This document shows positions 19,505 to 29,973 of a DNA stretch of 29,973 bases, in pieces. Made by a program: the position numbers and the translations under genes. This stretch comes from Mnemiopsis leidyi (lineage: Eukaryota > Ctenophora > Tentaculata > Lobata > Bolinopsidae). Below the pieces are notes generated by a model. That model was not told where the DNA came from. It did no database searches and saw only the letters and a list, made by a program, of their open reading frames with translations. The stretch's first letter is position 1. Each line of letters opens with the position of its first letter. Where the stretch lies: the NCBI GenBank assembly GCA_000226015.1, contig JH153612.1:203904-233876 (forward strand). The letters are read 5' to 3'.

Positions 19505-20164
19505 ATAATTATAACATTATAACGCCTGTAAAAAAGGGAATTGCAGTGGTGAGGTTATGACATAATCCTTTTTTTAAGTTCTAGCCTGTGCCGTGAACTT
19601 ATTATTGAAAGCGACGGTCGCTGTCAACTTGCCAAAAATTTTCTGAATCCGGTCGGTATTCTGAAAATTTCATTTGGTGCGTTTAAAAGAAGGTTTTGAT
19701 GTTATATCAGGGGATATAAATACGTTAAAAATTGATAAAAATACCGTTAAAAATTAAGTTATCCTCTTCTTATCAAAAGTGTAGCCACGTGTAAATAGGA
19801 CAATACAAATGAGTTAAAAATATCTGCCAGTCGGGAACCTCTTCAAATTCTGTCTGCCTTCAAAAAGGGCAATATATAAAGTATCCTTACAAACCAATAA
19901 TCAATATAAACAAAAATACCAGGGTATGCTTAAGTTTGTATATTTGACAATCCCGTAAAGATTATATTTAACAATCAAAATCTTCAATCAAATACTTCAA
20001 AACGTAAAACAATAAAATGCAGACATAGGATAATGTTCAAGGAAAATAGTGAAGAATTTTCTCTGCGGGGAAACAGAATAACTAGTGTCCTGCAAATCCG
20101 TGACGTCATCACAAACAACATGACGCCATAACAGTGTAAGTGATGTCATCATTTCGTAAAGGTC

Positions 20165-22194
20165 CTACTGGATTGTCCTGACGGGGACTTGTCTGGGCTT
20201 CATCCGAGCGTTCTGATAAAGGAACATGGCCAGGCTTGCAATCTTGTAGCTGGTATCCATAGCAACGGTGACGTAACGTCCCAGCTCCATGGCATTGTTG
20301 AAGCCCGCACAGCGAGCAATGGCAATCCTCCCGGCAGCTATAACAGACTCCTGTCTGAGCTCCTCCAACGCTTGTGTCCTCTGTTTCGTCATCTCCTCTG
20401 TTTCCATCATCTCCCCCGAGTGTGTCTTCTCCCGGGGTGGTACCTCAGAGGAACTCCTCTTCCTTCCCTGCTGTAGGTTCACCGTGTTGTCGTTCTCCTG
20501 GCCGGGGTAACAAGGACGAGGTCGGGATACCTCCTTTCTCAGCGGTTTGTGGGGCTGTGTCTCCAGTCTCCTCGCCTCCGCTGACTGGACTCTCTGCTCG
20601 TGGAGGAATCGGTAGTGGTCGGGTCGGAAGGTGAAGAAGGACCCCGCCAGAGGATCCGCTCCTGGAGATACGCGGTAGACTCTGTCCGGAGTACCCAGGT
20701 GGTTGGGGGACAGACCGTGTAGGGTGGGGTAGCTGGTGGGGGAGGTCGACTCGTAGCTGCTCTCGCTTCCTCGAGAGGAGGGTCGTCTGATCATGTGGTT
20801 TACCACGTGTTGTTGTTGCTGTTGTTGTTGTTGTTGCTGGTAGTCACGCCTCATCAGCTGGTTTGTCCTCCACCGTGCTACGTGAGGGCTTATCTTCCTT
20901 AGTTGGTCGGCCGTAGATCGCTTCGTTTCCAGGAGATTCTGAAAAGTTTGAGTTAGTTCGGGCGGCACGTATTTTACCGTATGAAAATCGTGTGATGTCT
21001 TTCATCTAGATACAGTTAAGTAGCGCTACTAGTTCTAGGAATATTAAACACGAATTTCTCGGAAATCGCTAGGATGACATAGAATGTTAGATAAGAGAGG
21101 TTTCGGGAAGGTTCGATAATATTTCAGGGCCAAATGCTGTGATGTTCAATGTTGACTGCTGTGAGGCAAAGTGCATGACTGGCACCTACAATAAGCGGCC
21201 AGATTCTAAATTTCGGCGACCATGTGATAAATTTTGGCGTGGTGAATTCTAGGCATCACGTACTCGTAAAACTAAAAGAAAGATCGGAAACGGGACGTTA
21301 CAAAAACCTTAAATACAGCTAGAAACACCAGCTTTTCAAGGGCCAACAACAAAAATGATGCTCACCTTGAAGGAACTGCCCTCGTGGATGTTCATGTGTT
21401 TCCTCCTGCTGCTGACATGCCCGAAAGCTTTGCCGCAGATCGGGCAGGAGTAAGGTCGCTCCCCAGTGTGCACCCTCATGTGCTGCTTGAGGTTGCTCGA
21501 GACAGAGAACTGCTTCCCGCAACCCGTCTCCGGACACCTGGTCAGAAGAACGTGTCAGCTGGGTTGTAAATCTTGGGATGTTGCAGTGGCGAGCATGGTT
21601 TTCTAAAATTGTGTTCATCCTGATACTTCATAAAATTCCTAAATAGCTTTGAAATTGCCGGCCTTTTAAATTGCTGGATAAATACAAAATATGGACTACT
21701 TACGTGAAAGGACGCTCTCCTGTATGGACCCTCATGTGTCTCTTCAGATTGGCCAGGTCCGAGAACTCCTTGTGGCAACCCTCGTGAGTACATCTGAAGG
21801 GTCTGAGGAGGACGATATTTGTGTTAGCTGTTTAGATATGTGACTCGAGATCTTTATTTAAAATGATAGGGACCTAGCATGAGAGTTCAGCTTAGTTATA
21901 ACATGTGCATCTCTGCCAATATTACAAATCAAAAGCATAGGTAGAAATCAAGTAATACTTGGGAATTGAGCTAACAACATAGAACTCTCCAACATAAAAG
22001 TTTTCTTACCTCTCGCCGGTATGGGTCCGAACATGGGTCCGGAGATGATCGGACTTAGCGAAAGACCGATCGCAGCCCAGATGGGGACACTTGAATTTCT
22101 TGGGGCTGGCTTTAGCGGTTTTGTAGCTGGAAAAGGCGGAGTCGGCAAACAGGGCTGCAGGTGGAGGAACGTGAAGGAGCGCTGGAACTTGCAT
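20165..22194 (-). CDS. Four-finger C2H2 zinc-finger protein, four coding exons
   Basis: Coding exons (minus strand) are 22194-22010 (the exon itself starts at 22229), 21802-21704, 21537-21366 and 20938-20165, 409 residues in all, with GT-AG junctions and matching phases. The fingers are C36-C41-H54-H58, C66-C71-H84-H88, C96-C101-H114-H118 and C126-C129-H142-H146, joined by TGER-P linkers. The first three have four residues between the cysteines, as in EGR/KLF/GLI-type fingers; the last has two. Finger 1 (KSDHLRT) resembles Zif268 finger 2. The tail (153-409) has a ten-Gln tract, a Ser-rich segment and a predicted helical end ([20 protein letters not shown], then [15 protein letters not shown]). 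It is probably a nuclear DNA-binding regulator. I cannot assign an orthologue. The ATG at 22194 is the first in frame after a TAG in the leader exon. Confidence 0.9.
20812..20842 (-). repeat. CAA/CAG tract encoding poly-glutamine
   Basis: On the minus strand a run of CAA codons with two interspersed CAG codons encodes ten glutamines in the zinc-finger protein tail, just after RRDY. Mixed codons suggest selection for the peptide or limited slippage. Confidence 0.85.
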
Positions 22195-22229
22195 TTTGTC
22201 TTTTATCCTATATGGAGGTTGTGGTGTAA

Positions 22230-22881
22230 CTGTAAGAGAATGTGTATACTTGTATGTTAGAGAATGTGTATACTGGCATAGATGAGAGGGTGGTAACTAG
22301 TAGGATCAGCTGTACTTTAAATGTAGTTGTAGGAGTCAGGTGATGGTGTTTTGTTGTGTTATGTTTGTTTTTTGAGATATTGATTTAGGGTTTGTGTTTT
22401 TATTGAAAGTCCTAGTGTATGTAATTGTAGTGTATTTTTATGTGTTGATAGAATAATAAAACTATGCAGATCCCATCGACCCATCAATAATGAAACTCAT
22501 ATTCATAATCCCGAACCATCAAACTAGTAATCATGTAGCAAAGAATATAGCGGCAAAATTGATGTTCTCGAATTAAGAGCAAATGTCGGTTATTCGTATC
22601 GTTTCATAATGAGTTGCCTTTATTCAATTTCAATATATGTGACCCTGGGTAATATAGCATGAACAGCGGGTTGCCGACGGTTTTTAAATTGAAAGCAAAC
22701 GTCATTGAATATTTTACCGCTATTTAATTGATTAAAAGTATCCAATTTAACTTAAAACCGAGAATTATATCAAATAAGGTCAATCAAAAACGGCGACGAC
22801 AATTGTATTTACTGATAGTGATTAGAAATTAATAAAAGTAAAAGAATCTGAAAAGACCACACAACATAAAGAAGTCCTTAC
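22230..22881. other. First intron of the zinc-finger gene
   Basis: On the minus strand this intron runs from the donor gtaagg at 22881 to the acceptor ttctcttacag at 22230. It is AT-rich, with a short imperfect repeat of agagaatgtgtatact (22233-22275). There is no other gene. Confidence 0.6.
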
Positions 22882-23000
22882 TTGCGAGTTGCGACACTTG
22901 CTTCTATAGGGCTACAGGGAAACACAAAAACTAAAACCAATTCAAATGACGTAATGCTATACAGCACGGACTCCCGCTATATACGCGCTAGACATATGCT
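22882..23000 (-). other. Non-coding leader exon of the zinc-finger gene (predicted)
   Basis: The donor cgcaa|gtaagg at 22882/22881 joins in sequence to the acceptor at 22230. The main frame is closed by TAG shortly before the donor, so translation should start in the next exon. A small upstream frame (ATG at 22995, about 12 codons, ending TAG) may dampen translation. The right end is set by the TATA element and is approximate. Confidence 0.45.
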
Positions 23001-23026
23001 CGTCGCGAATCGCTGCTGGTCTTTTT

Positions 23027-23034
23027 ATTTTATA
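23027..23034 (-). promoter_or_regulatory. TATA box for the zinc-finger gene
   Basis: The minus strand reads tataaaat, about 30 bp upstream of the inferred start near 23000. The same site on the + strand overlaps tataaagg (23031-23038), so it could also drive divergent transcription. Confidence 0.45.
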
Positions 23035-23039
23035 AAGGA

Positions 23040-24205
23040 GTACGTAATTTTCCGGCTTGACTTATCGGCTTCATTGAACGGTTCCGTAAACCGAAATCTC
23101 ACGCACCCGACCGGTCATGTGTTAAGTCATGACTATGTTTGCATGAACATCCCCAGCCTCACCATTGGTTTGGTGTGATGTGGCGATTGGTTTAATTGGT
23201 GTGTGATTGAGGTGGTGGAAGGGAGAATGATTGTTTGAGCAGGTGTCAAGGTCGGGGGATGTGGTTATCATCATTTAGATCCCTTTGTGGGTGTAACGAC
23301 GTGACATTTACACCTTGAAGTGTGTGAGCCTGTGATGTCACCAAATTAAACCAATATGTGTCTCCATGACGGAAAAAACTGATGCGTCAGCGTGTCGTAT
23401 TTGATGTCAATCGTAGTGAGATAATTTAATTACTACAAGTTTTAACGTCTGGCAGTAGATTAAAAATAATTCATTCGCTTGAAGTACGACAGAAAAATCA
23501 ATATTAAAAAGTTTGGTGTTGTTTGAATTATTTTCCAGAATAAATTTACTAACTTATATACAGTGTACTCACAGTCTGGTCTCTTATCAGCCAAAACGAT
23601 AATATAATGACCGGTCATGGATGTATGACATCTAATTTTGCAAGTAATTTCTCAAAATTTACAGTAGCTACCGGAATTCCATTGACGTTTTAGTACAATC
23701 TTGATGCCAGTCATTGTTTAAACTGATAGAAATACCATCGATTTTTCACGGCTTGTTACTTCAAACCTTTGCCCAGACAAGCCATAACAGATAATCGTTA
23801 AACGAAATAGAAACTAGACGTGGAATTGCATTAAGTCTGTGCAATGTTCGGTAAGGGGATATGTATTTTAAATAATTTGACTAATTCTAATCAATATTCG
23901 GATAGTTTCCAAGAAAATTACTGAAAATTGATAATTCAGTATTCACCTCATATCAATTGCTAAGATTCCAAGAAAATTAAAATTGATAATTCACCTCATA
24001 TCAATTTGGCAAGTTTCCTAGAACTGTGCTGAAAATTGATTATCCACTTTACCTGATATTGATAAAATATTGTGGTCTTAAAGTTCCATTTTCCGCAACG
24101 GATCAGTTACGATCAGTTACGATCAGTATTAAAGGTGCTAATTTTTACTGCTTAAACTATTGATTATATTCTAAGCTAGGAGTGAAGCCTTGGCCTTAAA
24201 CTTTT
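23040..24205. other. Intergenic stretch, upstream of the zinc-finger gene
   Basis: This is the 5' flank with no gene recognised. It contains the perfect palindrome atgaccggtcat near 23607-23618 and a related gaccggtc near 23110. At about 23890-24060 there are three diverged copies of a block of about 60 bp with tttccaagaaaatta, gaaaattgataattca and cacctcatatcaatt. gatcagttac is repeated at 24101-24127. Confidence 0.5.
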
Positions 24206-24398
24206 ATGAAAACGTCCCAGTTCTAGCATAAATCTCACTAAAAAGTACCAACATATATCGAAAATTTAAACAATTTAAGTGTATCTGTTGTGATAAACTT
24301 TTAGCTATGAAAACGTCCCAGTTCTAGCATAAATCTCACTAAAAAGTACCAACATATATCGAAAATTTAAACAATTTAAGTGGATCTGTTGTGATAAA
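24206..24398. repeat. 101-bp tandem duplication
   Basis: Copy 1 (24206-24297) and copy 2 (24307-24398) share 92 bp starting atgaaaacgtcccagttcta and ending ttgtgataaa. Only one difference is visible (gtgtatctg against gtggatctg). The 9-bp spacer cttttagct resembles the flank before copy 1. The duplication must be recent. Confidence 0.95.
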
Positions 24399-24507
24399 GC
24401 CCGAGGTACATGAAAACGATTGGTCAACAACGAAGAGTTTAAAAAGGATTGTGGAGGAATGCAATGGTTTGTGGCCGTCGAGCTTGGGTCTATAGTGGCG
24501 GCAATTC

Positions 24508-24903
24508 CACGTGGTACGATTACTGGGCACTATCCCACGTGTTAGAATGACAAGCCACGTGTTACCATGGCAACAAGACCGATTACGCGGCCGATTAGCA
24601 CCAACATTCGAAGCACATGGCCAGTGTCCCTGCACGTGGAGTAGGAAGACAATAGCGCAGCTAATTGAACCACCCTCCGACTCTTTATCTTACACTCCGT
24701 CTCTCTCCCTCCTCCCCCTCTCCGTCGAGAGCTGTATATATGCGGATTTTAAACCCATCACTCCGGTATGTGTTACTTGTTTTGTTGTACGGGAGCCCAT
24801 GACAACGCTAATTGTAGTCGTGGAAACGTTCACGTGCTCCGGCCCTGTAGCGGTCCTGTACAATATGGGATCACGTGACCACCCACTCAAACCGGCTCAC
24901 GTG
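24508..24903. promoter_or_regulatory. Seven-E-box promoter-like region with TATA element
   Basis: CACGTG occurs at 24508, 24536, 24556, 24633, 24831, 24872 and 24898. The last two are in TCACGTGA context. A TATA-like gtatatatgcgg lies at 24734-24745 after a pyrimidine-rich stretch. CACGTG is bound by bHLH-ZIP factors such as USF, MITF/TFEB and MYC. I infer a promoter or enhancer; no coding exon can be tied to it within the window. A 145-codon frame across it has no domain features. Confidence 0.5.
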
Positions 24904-25139
24904 ACCCACTCATTGCCTCGCTCCACTGACCACTCTATCAGTTTGTGATTCGTCAACTTTTGGGAGTAATGATTTTCGGTATATCTTCAACAGAGGTGCG
25001 GATAAATTGAGGTTTTGACAGCAGTAGTGTGGCGATGAGTGGCGGGTGGCGGAGGTCAGGTGGACGGCGGTGGGCGGCAGCGTGCAGGGGTGATTTACTG
25101 GCGAGCAAGACAAGCCTTAACATTTATAATTGGTAGAAA

Positions 25140-28100
25140 ACACCACCATGACCAAGCAGTTTTAACTTATCTACTTCTAGTCTCTAAATGAGAATCTGTT
25201 AGTTTAATTTCGTGTACTTAAAAAATTAGAATGTTAAGACTTCATAATTGGTCATATTGGAGGCAGATATAGTCAACTGTTATACGAAATCGGATTACAA
25301 AGATTTCTAACATAAGTTGGTCAAAATAGAAACAAGAATAAAATAGAAGGTTTAACTAAGAGGAAAGCCAGTCGTGATTCTAAAAACACAAGTATCACCG
25401 ACCCAGAGGAGTAAAATAAAAAGTTCAATTAACAAAACTAAATTTAAAAATAAGAATTAAAACTTTAATTTGTTATTCGGCTGAATAGACACAATGTAAT
25501 TCAAATTGTAGCCACAATATAGACACACAAAAATGTAAAAGAAATTAAGAAATAAAATTAAAGATTGTAAAAAAACCGTGTCTGTAAAATGTTCACATAG
25601 AAGCCTGAAGACATGATGTTTATACTGGAACTACCATAAAAGCTTAGACAATATCCAACTCTGAATCCTGGTCAAATTTTAGATCAAAATGACGGTCTTA
25701 TAATTGCTATTTTAGCATGAAGTTTAAAATAAGGGGTCATATTCATAAGAATCACTTAGGGGGTCACGTGATTCGTCTCAAGACTATAAAATTCAGATTC
25801 CTCGTGATATTTTAGGTCAAAATGTCGGTCTTATTGTAAATATAGCTTTTTTACATATTACGTTATCAAAATTTAGGTAATTTCCCCTCCCTCCTTTCAA
25901 TCTGAATCAAGTGTAATCAATAATTATTGTCCAACCCCTATAATCAAGGCCTAAATCCCTTCGAGTTCGATCCCCGTCGACCCTTAAATGTCAAAAAAGC
26001 AGAATAAACTTAAAATGAAGACCTGAAATTAAAGACAATTTTAATACAACCAAGAATGTTGGCGAATAAGTTTATATCCTTCTTTTTTGGCAGTTTCAGT
26101 AACATCATTTCTTTGGACATTTTACTGATTTTTGGAAGTGGAAGAGATTATTTGAGGAGTAATTTGTCTGTGTACTCATGACCAGACACGGACGTTGCTT
26201 TTCTTGCTATTCCGTGTTTGTAAACAGTTATTTATATATTTTTTATATTAAGGATGGATTCTACAGATTTCAAGGTCGAAGGGGGTAAAGATTTTTTTAA
26301 CGTAATATGTGTACGGTCCGGGCCCTAAGATAAAAAGCCTTTTTTTTAAACTAGCTAGATGGTTTAAAGTTTTTTAGTTTTAAGGTTTATTCAATGAAAA
26401 TTACATGGTTTCTTTAACCATTTTTATAGACTGCAGAGTTGGTCCCTGCTTTTTTCTAATGACCTGAAGTAACTTTTAACTTACTCTGAACAATTTGCAA
26501 TTGATCAATAATGTGTGTCATGAAAAAATCGAATCAATTTGATAGAAAATCAAAAAAGTTACTATTGTGATTGTGACCACAAAAAACTTATATTTATCAC
26601 TTTATACTACTACTAGCCTGAGTCGGCTAAGAGCAAATTAGTGAGCAACTCAAAATTGATCGAAGTTAGATATAACACAAAGCAATCACGTGATTGAGGT
26701 TAAGTTAACGATCAGTGACATGACGACCCTCTGCTATTATACTGCATTGTGTCACGTCCACATGTGGGCCTGACTATTGTTCCTCCATCGACCCTTTACC
26801 TGATCAAACTAACTGCTAAACTGATTGAATGCTTAATGTCGATCACTGCAGTACATGTGAGCACGTGGGGTTTTATCTAGGTTCGGGGCCATAAATCGGT
26901 GTGAAGTATTGAGACTGACGCTCGGGGTGTCTAGTTCGACTACAATAGAAGTGGTAGAGGTATCCTAAACTTGCTCATGACTTGTAAGAATTGAGGGATG
27001 TTGGGTTTTTCAAAACAAAAGTATCGATCACGAGCTCCCCGGAGGAGAAGATGATCGGAAATACTAATAGCCTCAAACCGGGAGTCGTTAGTCAATTGGT
27101 GGTGTTTTAAGAAGCTACTCTAGGTCCAGGAGTCAACGAAGGAAAATAGTTTAAATTCTTGATAGTTCAAGATGATCCACTACTGAAATTTGTCTTTTTC
27201 GGGGTGCATGTACGTGCAGTATGTATAAGTTGGGGGTTGTAAAAGTTCGATAGGAGAAAGGTCCACTACTGGCACGGCCAATCATTGCTCCAGGTTGAGG
27301 AATGAAGGAGTATGAACAAAACTTATAAGTCGAACAGAAATCTTGTGGAAAGGCTGCCAGGTCATAAAAATCTGACCACCTATTTCGAGGAATAGGGTGG
27401 AAACTTTCACTCCTTAAGACGAATTCAACAAACTGAAAATGTAAAATTTGGTGGTAATGCCACCATAAATATATCGACAGCTTTTATCAGTCCCGGCAGG
27501 TTATCAGGACAAAATTTGAAATCCATCAGAAATTCGAAGGATATGCCGGAGATTTAATTGGGTGAATAAGCACTAGACGTGGCTTTCGTGCAAGGTCACC
27601 GTAACTTCAAATTCGCTCGCCGGCAACAAACCCGAAAGTTGATGCAAGGCTTAAATTGAATCAAAGTAGAGCGGCCCTGGTCCACACATCTTCAAGGGTT
27701 GAAAATATGAACAAGGCCCGAAAGTTCTGAAAACGTGAACGGTTATAACTTGCAGTTGGATATAAACCTATTTGGCAATTTAGATACCGCACATAAGATT
27801 TAGGTAGACAATGTAATTAGTAAACTGAAAGGCACGTCCGCAATCATGCAAGGTGAAATCTTCTAAAAATCGCACGACAAGGTATTGGAAACGTAAGTAA
27901 AGTCGGTTTTTGGAAATTACCGCTGCGCGCGTGGCCAAGCTCCTTGCCAAGTATTTCACATTGTCTGGCACGTTCGGGCATGCTCGCACCCATGGTCCAC
28001 GGAAACAGGGAGGAGCTTATTTCAGTTTCACTGGCGAACATTCCTATTTCGCAATTGACTTCCAAATATGTTAAGCAATTGATCGATCGACTTGTTTAAA

Positions 28101-29814
28101 AGGGGTTTAACTTTAAGTTTAAAGTTACGCTGACTGATCAAACCTTTCAATTTCACGGTTAAGATTAAGAAGATAATAGGATCTGAGAGAATGGCCAACA
28201 AGTTCAAATTCAATTATCTTCTTATTCTCAAACTCCCAAAGTCTATATTCATTCTATATCATTACGTAAACGTTAGGTTCCAAGATTTCAGAGGTCTTCT
28301 GCCAATTGTCTTAAACTTTAGCTTATAACTTTAAGATATAAAATTTGGTCTCGCAACAGATTTATTATTGATATATAAAATATTAACAGTCGATATTGGC
28401 GATGAATTTTTTGCAAGTAGGAATTAAATTTAAACGGAAATTAAACATAAACATAGTGAGATCTAAGTTTAATTATTATTGGCGCCAACGAAATAATTAG
28501 GTATTACACGTTGTACGTGTTCAGGCATGTGTAGAAAAGCTTTAAATAAGATACTTGATTACAAAACAACGAAATAACGCCAACTATTACTAAAAGTGAT
28601 CGGCAATAAATTTACTATTACCAAACAAATCTACCATCCGTACAAAATTTGTAAACCAAAGCGGTCTTACCGAATTTATAATGGCCCTAAACGGACTTTA
28701 ATTAAGCGAATTTCCGCTTGGCCTCTCTACTGCCCTAGTTATCAGACTGACAAGGTCGCTGTCAGTTTGCACCGCTCCTTCTGTACACACACATGGGTGA
28801 GGCCTGGTGTCACTTCCGTGACGGTTCTGGCACTGTCACCTCTTTGTTTTCACTGCCAGTACTGCACTTAACGACTAGTAACCAACTATAATTTGGAGGC
28901 ATTCACCAAATTTCAGACTGAGAGAATCTGGTTGAGTTGGACAAGTGAGTGTTTGTTGATCAGAACTGTAAGCGTAGCTTTTCAAAAGGTTATAATTCCT
29001 GCCTTTATGATAAAAGCTTAAATTAAGCGTTATTTCATGAAATTTGACAATTGAATGATTAACAGTTAGGTAATACTAATGGTATCTATAAGTGTAAGGG
29101 GATAGACGATTATAAAATCTAGACGCAATAACATGAACAAAAAAATTGTGCAAAGTATTTAAAATTTTGAATGACCATCAATTAGATAAATGCGACGCAA
29201 AAATCGACTATCACGATTTTCGAAGAATTGCCACTGTGCGTCACTTAGTTTGTACTATACATCTTTTTTGACTAGCAAATTGTCGCCAAAAATGGACGTC
29301 CTTACTTACGTTGCTTACTGTCTAAAAGTCATAAATCTAGTAGTTGTATGACTGAAATGTAATATGTATTCTGATGAAGATGTAATCTTAATGTCATCAT
29401 GAAATCTTATAACACCTCCATCACATGCTCTTGTTAGAAAAGTATGCGCATGTCAAATGTAGTTGTGATCCATGTTGTACCCAAATTGGCTGATGAATTG
29501 ATCTTACAATCACGTGATACCCGGACACTTGCAATCACTTCATGATTTCCTAAAAATACACCGTACAACAAATTCAGACAGCAATTTCCTGCCCCACGAT
29601 TGCTTTGCTGCCCCGTCGAGAGGGCAAATAATTCGATTTGTAGACTTAACGGACCCTGAGGGACCCGCCCGTGCCCATGACAGCTGTTGGGTCCTGACCA
29701 GAGAAAAGTGAGCTAAGTCAGTGAACTGTACAATCTGCCCAACTTGGAACATGCACTAACACGTGCCATGGCTCGCACTTCTCATGAAATTCTACACTTT
29801 TTTCGATCGGTTTA
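25140..29814. other. Long intergenic stretch, no gene recognised
   Basis: The 4.7 kb are mainly AT-rich with short frames lacking any domain. Local features are an imperfect direct repeat around gtcaaaatg(a/t)cggtctta (about 25682 and 25815), further TCACGTGA octamers at 25764, 26686 (within the 14-bp palindrome caatcacgtgattg) and 29510, and a more GC-balanced patch at 27850-28030 that may be an old repeat. It may be intergenic DNA or a large intron of a gene beyond the window. Confidence 0.5.
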
Positions 29815-29973
29815 GTTAATTCCATTCTCTGTTAGCTCCATTCTCTGTTAGCTCCATTCTCGGTTAGCTCCATTCTCTGTTAGCTCCATTCTCTGTTAGC
29901 TCCATTCTCAGTTAGCTCCATTCTCTGTTAGCTCCATTCTCTGTTAGCTCCATTCTCGGTTAGCTCCATTCTC
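29815..29973. repeat. 16-bp minisatellite, continuing past the window
   Basis: The unit gttagctccattctct (or ...ctcg, ...ctca) is repeated almost ten times from 29815 to the last base. The first unit has gttaattcc. The array is truncated by the window end. Confidence 0.96.

Larger units (their letters stand above)
18010..20164. other. Convergent intergenic spacer (3' UTRs of BMS1 and zinc-finger gene)
   Basis: BMS1 ends at 18009 on the + strand and the zinc-finger gene ends at 20165 on the minus strand, so both 3' UTRs lie here. The sequence is AT-rich with no coding exon recognised. A CRE octamer TGACGTCA is at 20101-20108 and a variant TGATGTCA at 20141-20148, close to the zinc-finger stop codon. 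Confidence 0.6.

Noticed and set aside
24511..24948. 145-codon + frame as a gene
   Set aside because: It has no domain, its composition follows the local GC and E-box content, and it crosses a TATA element and pyrimidine tract. It is better read as regulatory DNA.
25035..25136. 33-codon Gly/Arg-rich frame downstream of the E-box cluster
   Set aside because: It is short, in GC-rich DNA, with no homology or splice support. A first coding exon is possible but not supported.
25965..25985. tRNA T-arm-like gagttcgatccccgtc
   Set aside because: It resembles a B-box, but no A-box or cloverleaf can be built upstream.
27780..28065. Overlapping minus-strand frames as a transposon-derived gene
   Set aside because: Composition is somewhat richer than the surroundings, but neither frame shows transposase, integrase or reverse-transcriptase motifs.

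Overview
The window comes from an animal nuclear genome. The genes are split by GT-AG introns, the DNA is AT-rich (by eye), there are many minisatellites, and the gene families are metazoan: rhodopsin-like receptors, a Ly6/uPAR-type GPI-anchored protein, a C2H2 zinc-finger protein and the ribosome-assembly GTPase BMS1. The divergent, single-exon receptors and the Ly6 gene suggest an early-branching invertebrate, possibly a cnidarian. That is inference; no species marker was seen.

Layout. (1) Positions 1-18009, + strand: most of a BMS1 gene. I could join eighteen exons in phase, 260-460 through 17909-18009, giving 998 codons plus the stop. Only the N-terminal exon(s) lie off the left edge. (2) Its long intron 783-7315 holds a minus-strand cluster of receptor genes: two intact ones (1398-2351 and 5528-6445) and a broken third (4331-4600). 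A second long intron (12663-16734) holds a minus-strand Ly6-like gene (13458-13859). (3) 18010-20164 is a gene-free convergent spacer. (4) 20165-22194, minus strand: a four-finger C2H2 protein in four coding exons, 409 residues, with a non-coding leader exon ending at 22882 and a TATA element near 23030. (5) 23040-29973 has no gene I can support. It contains a cluster of seven CACGTG E-boxes around a TATA element (24.5-24.9 kb), a 101-bp tandem duplication and a terminal 16-bp minisatellite.

How the parts relate. BMS1 is a housekeeping nucleolar GTPase expected to be transcribed in all cells. The receptor and Ly6 genes sit inside its introns on the opposite strand, so they must be read against host transcription. 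The receptor cluster looks like a local tandem family: the two intact copies share a 68-bp identical stretch but differ greatly elsewhere, and the third copy has lost its 5' two-thirds and carries a stop in TM7.

The most unusual features are two minisatellites whose units include a splice junction of BMS1 (the acceptor at 259/260 and the donor at 8541/8542), a GC-rich in-frame candidate alternative or poison exon at 12737-12833 just behind two perfect CRE octamers, the receptor cluster with NKL in place of DRY, and the dense E-box cluster. I found no convincing evidence of a wholly new enzymatic or defence system.
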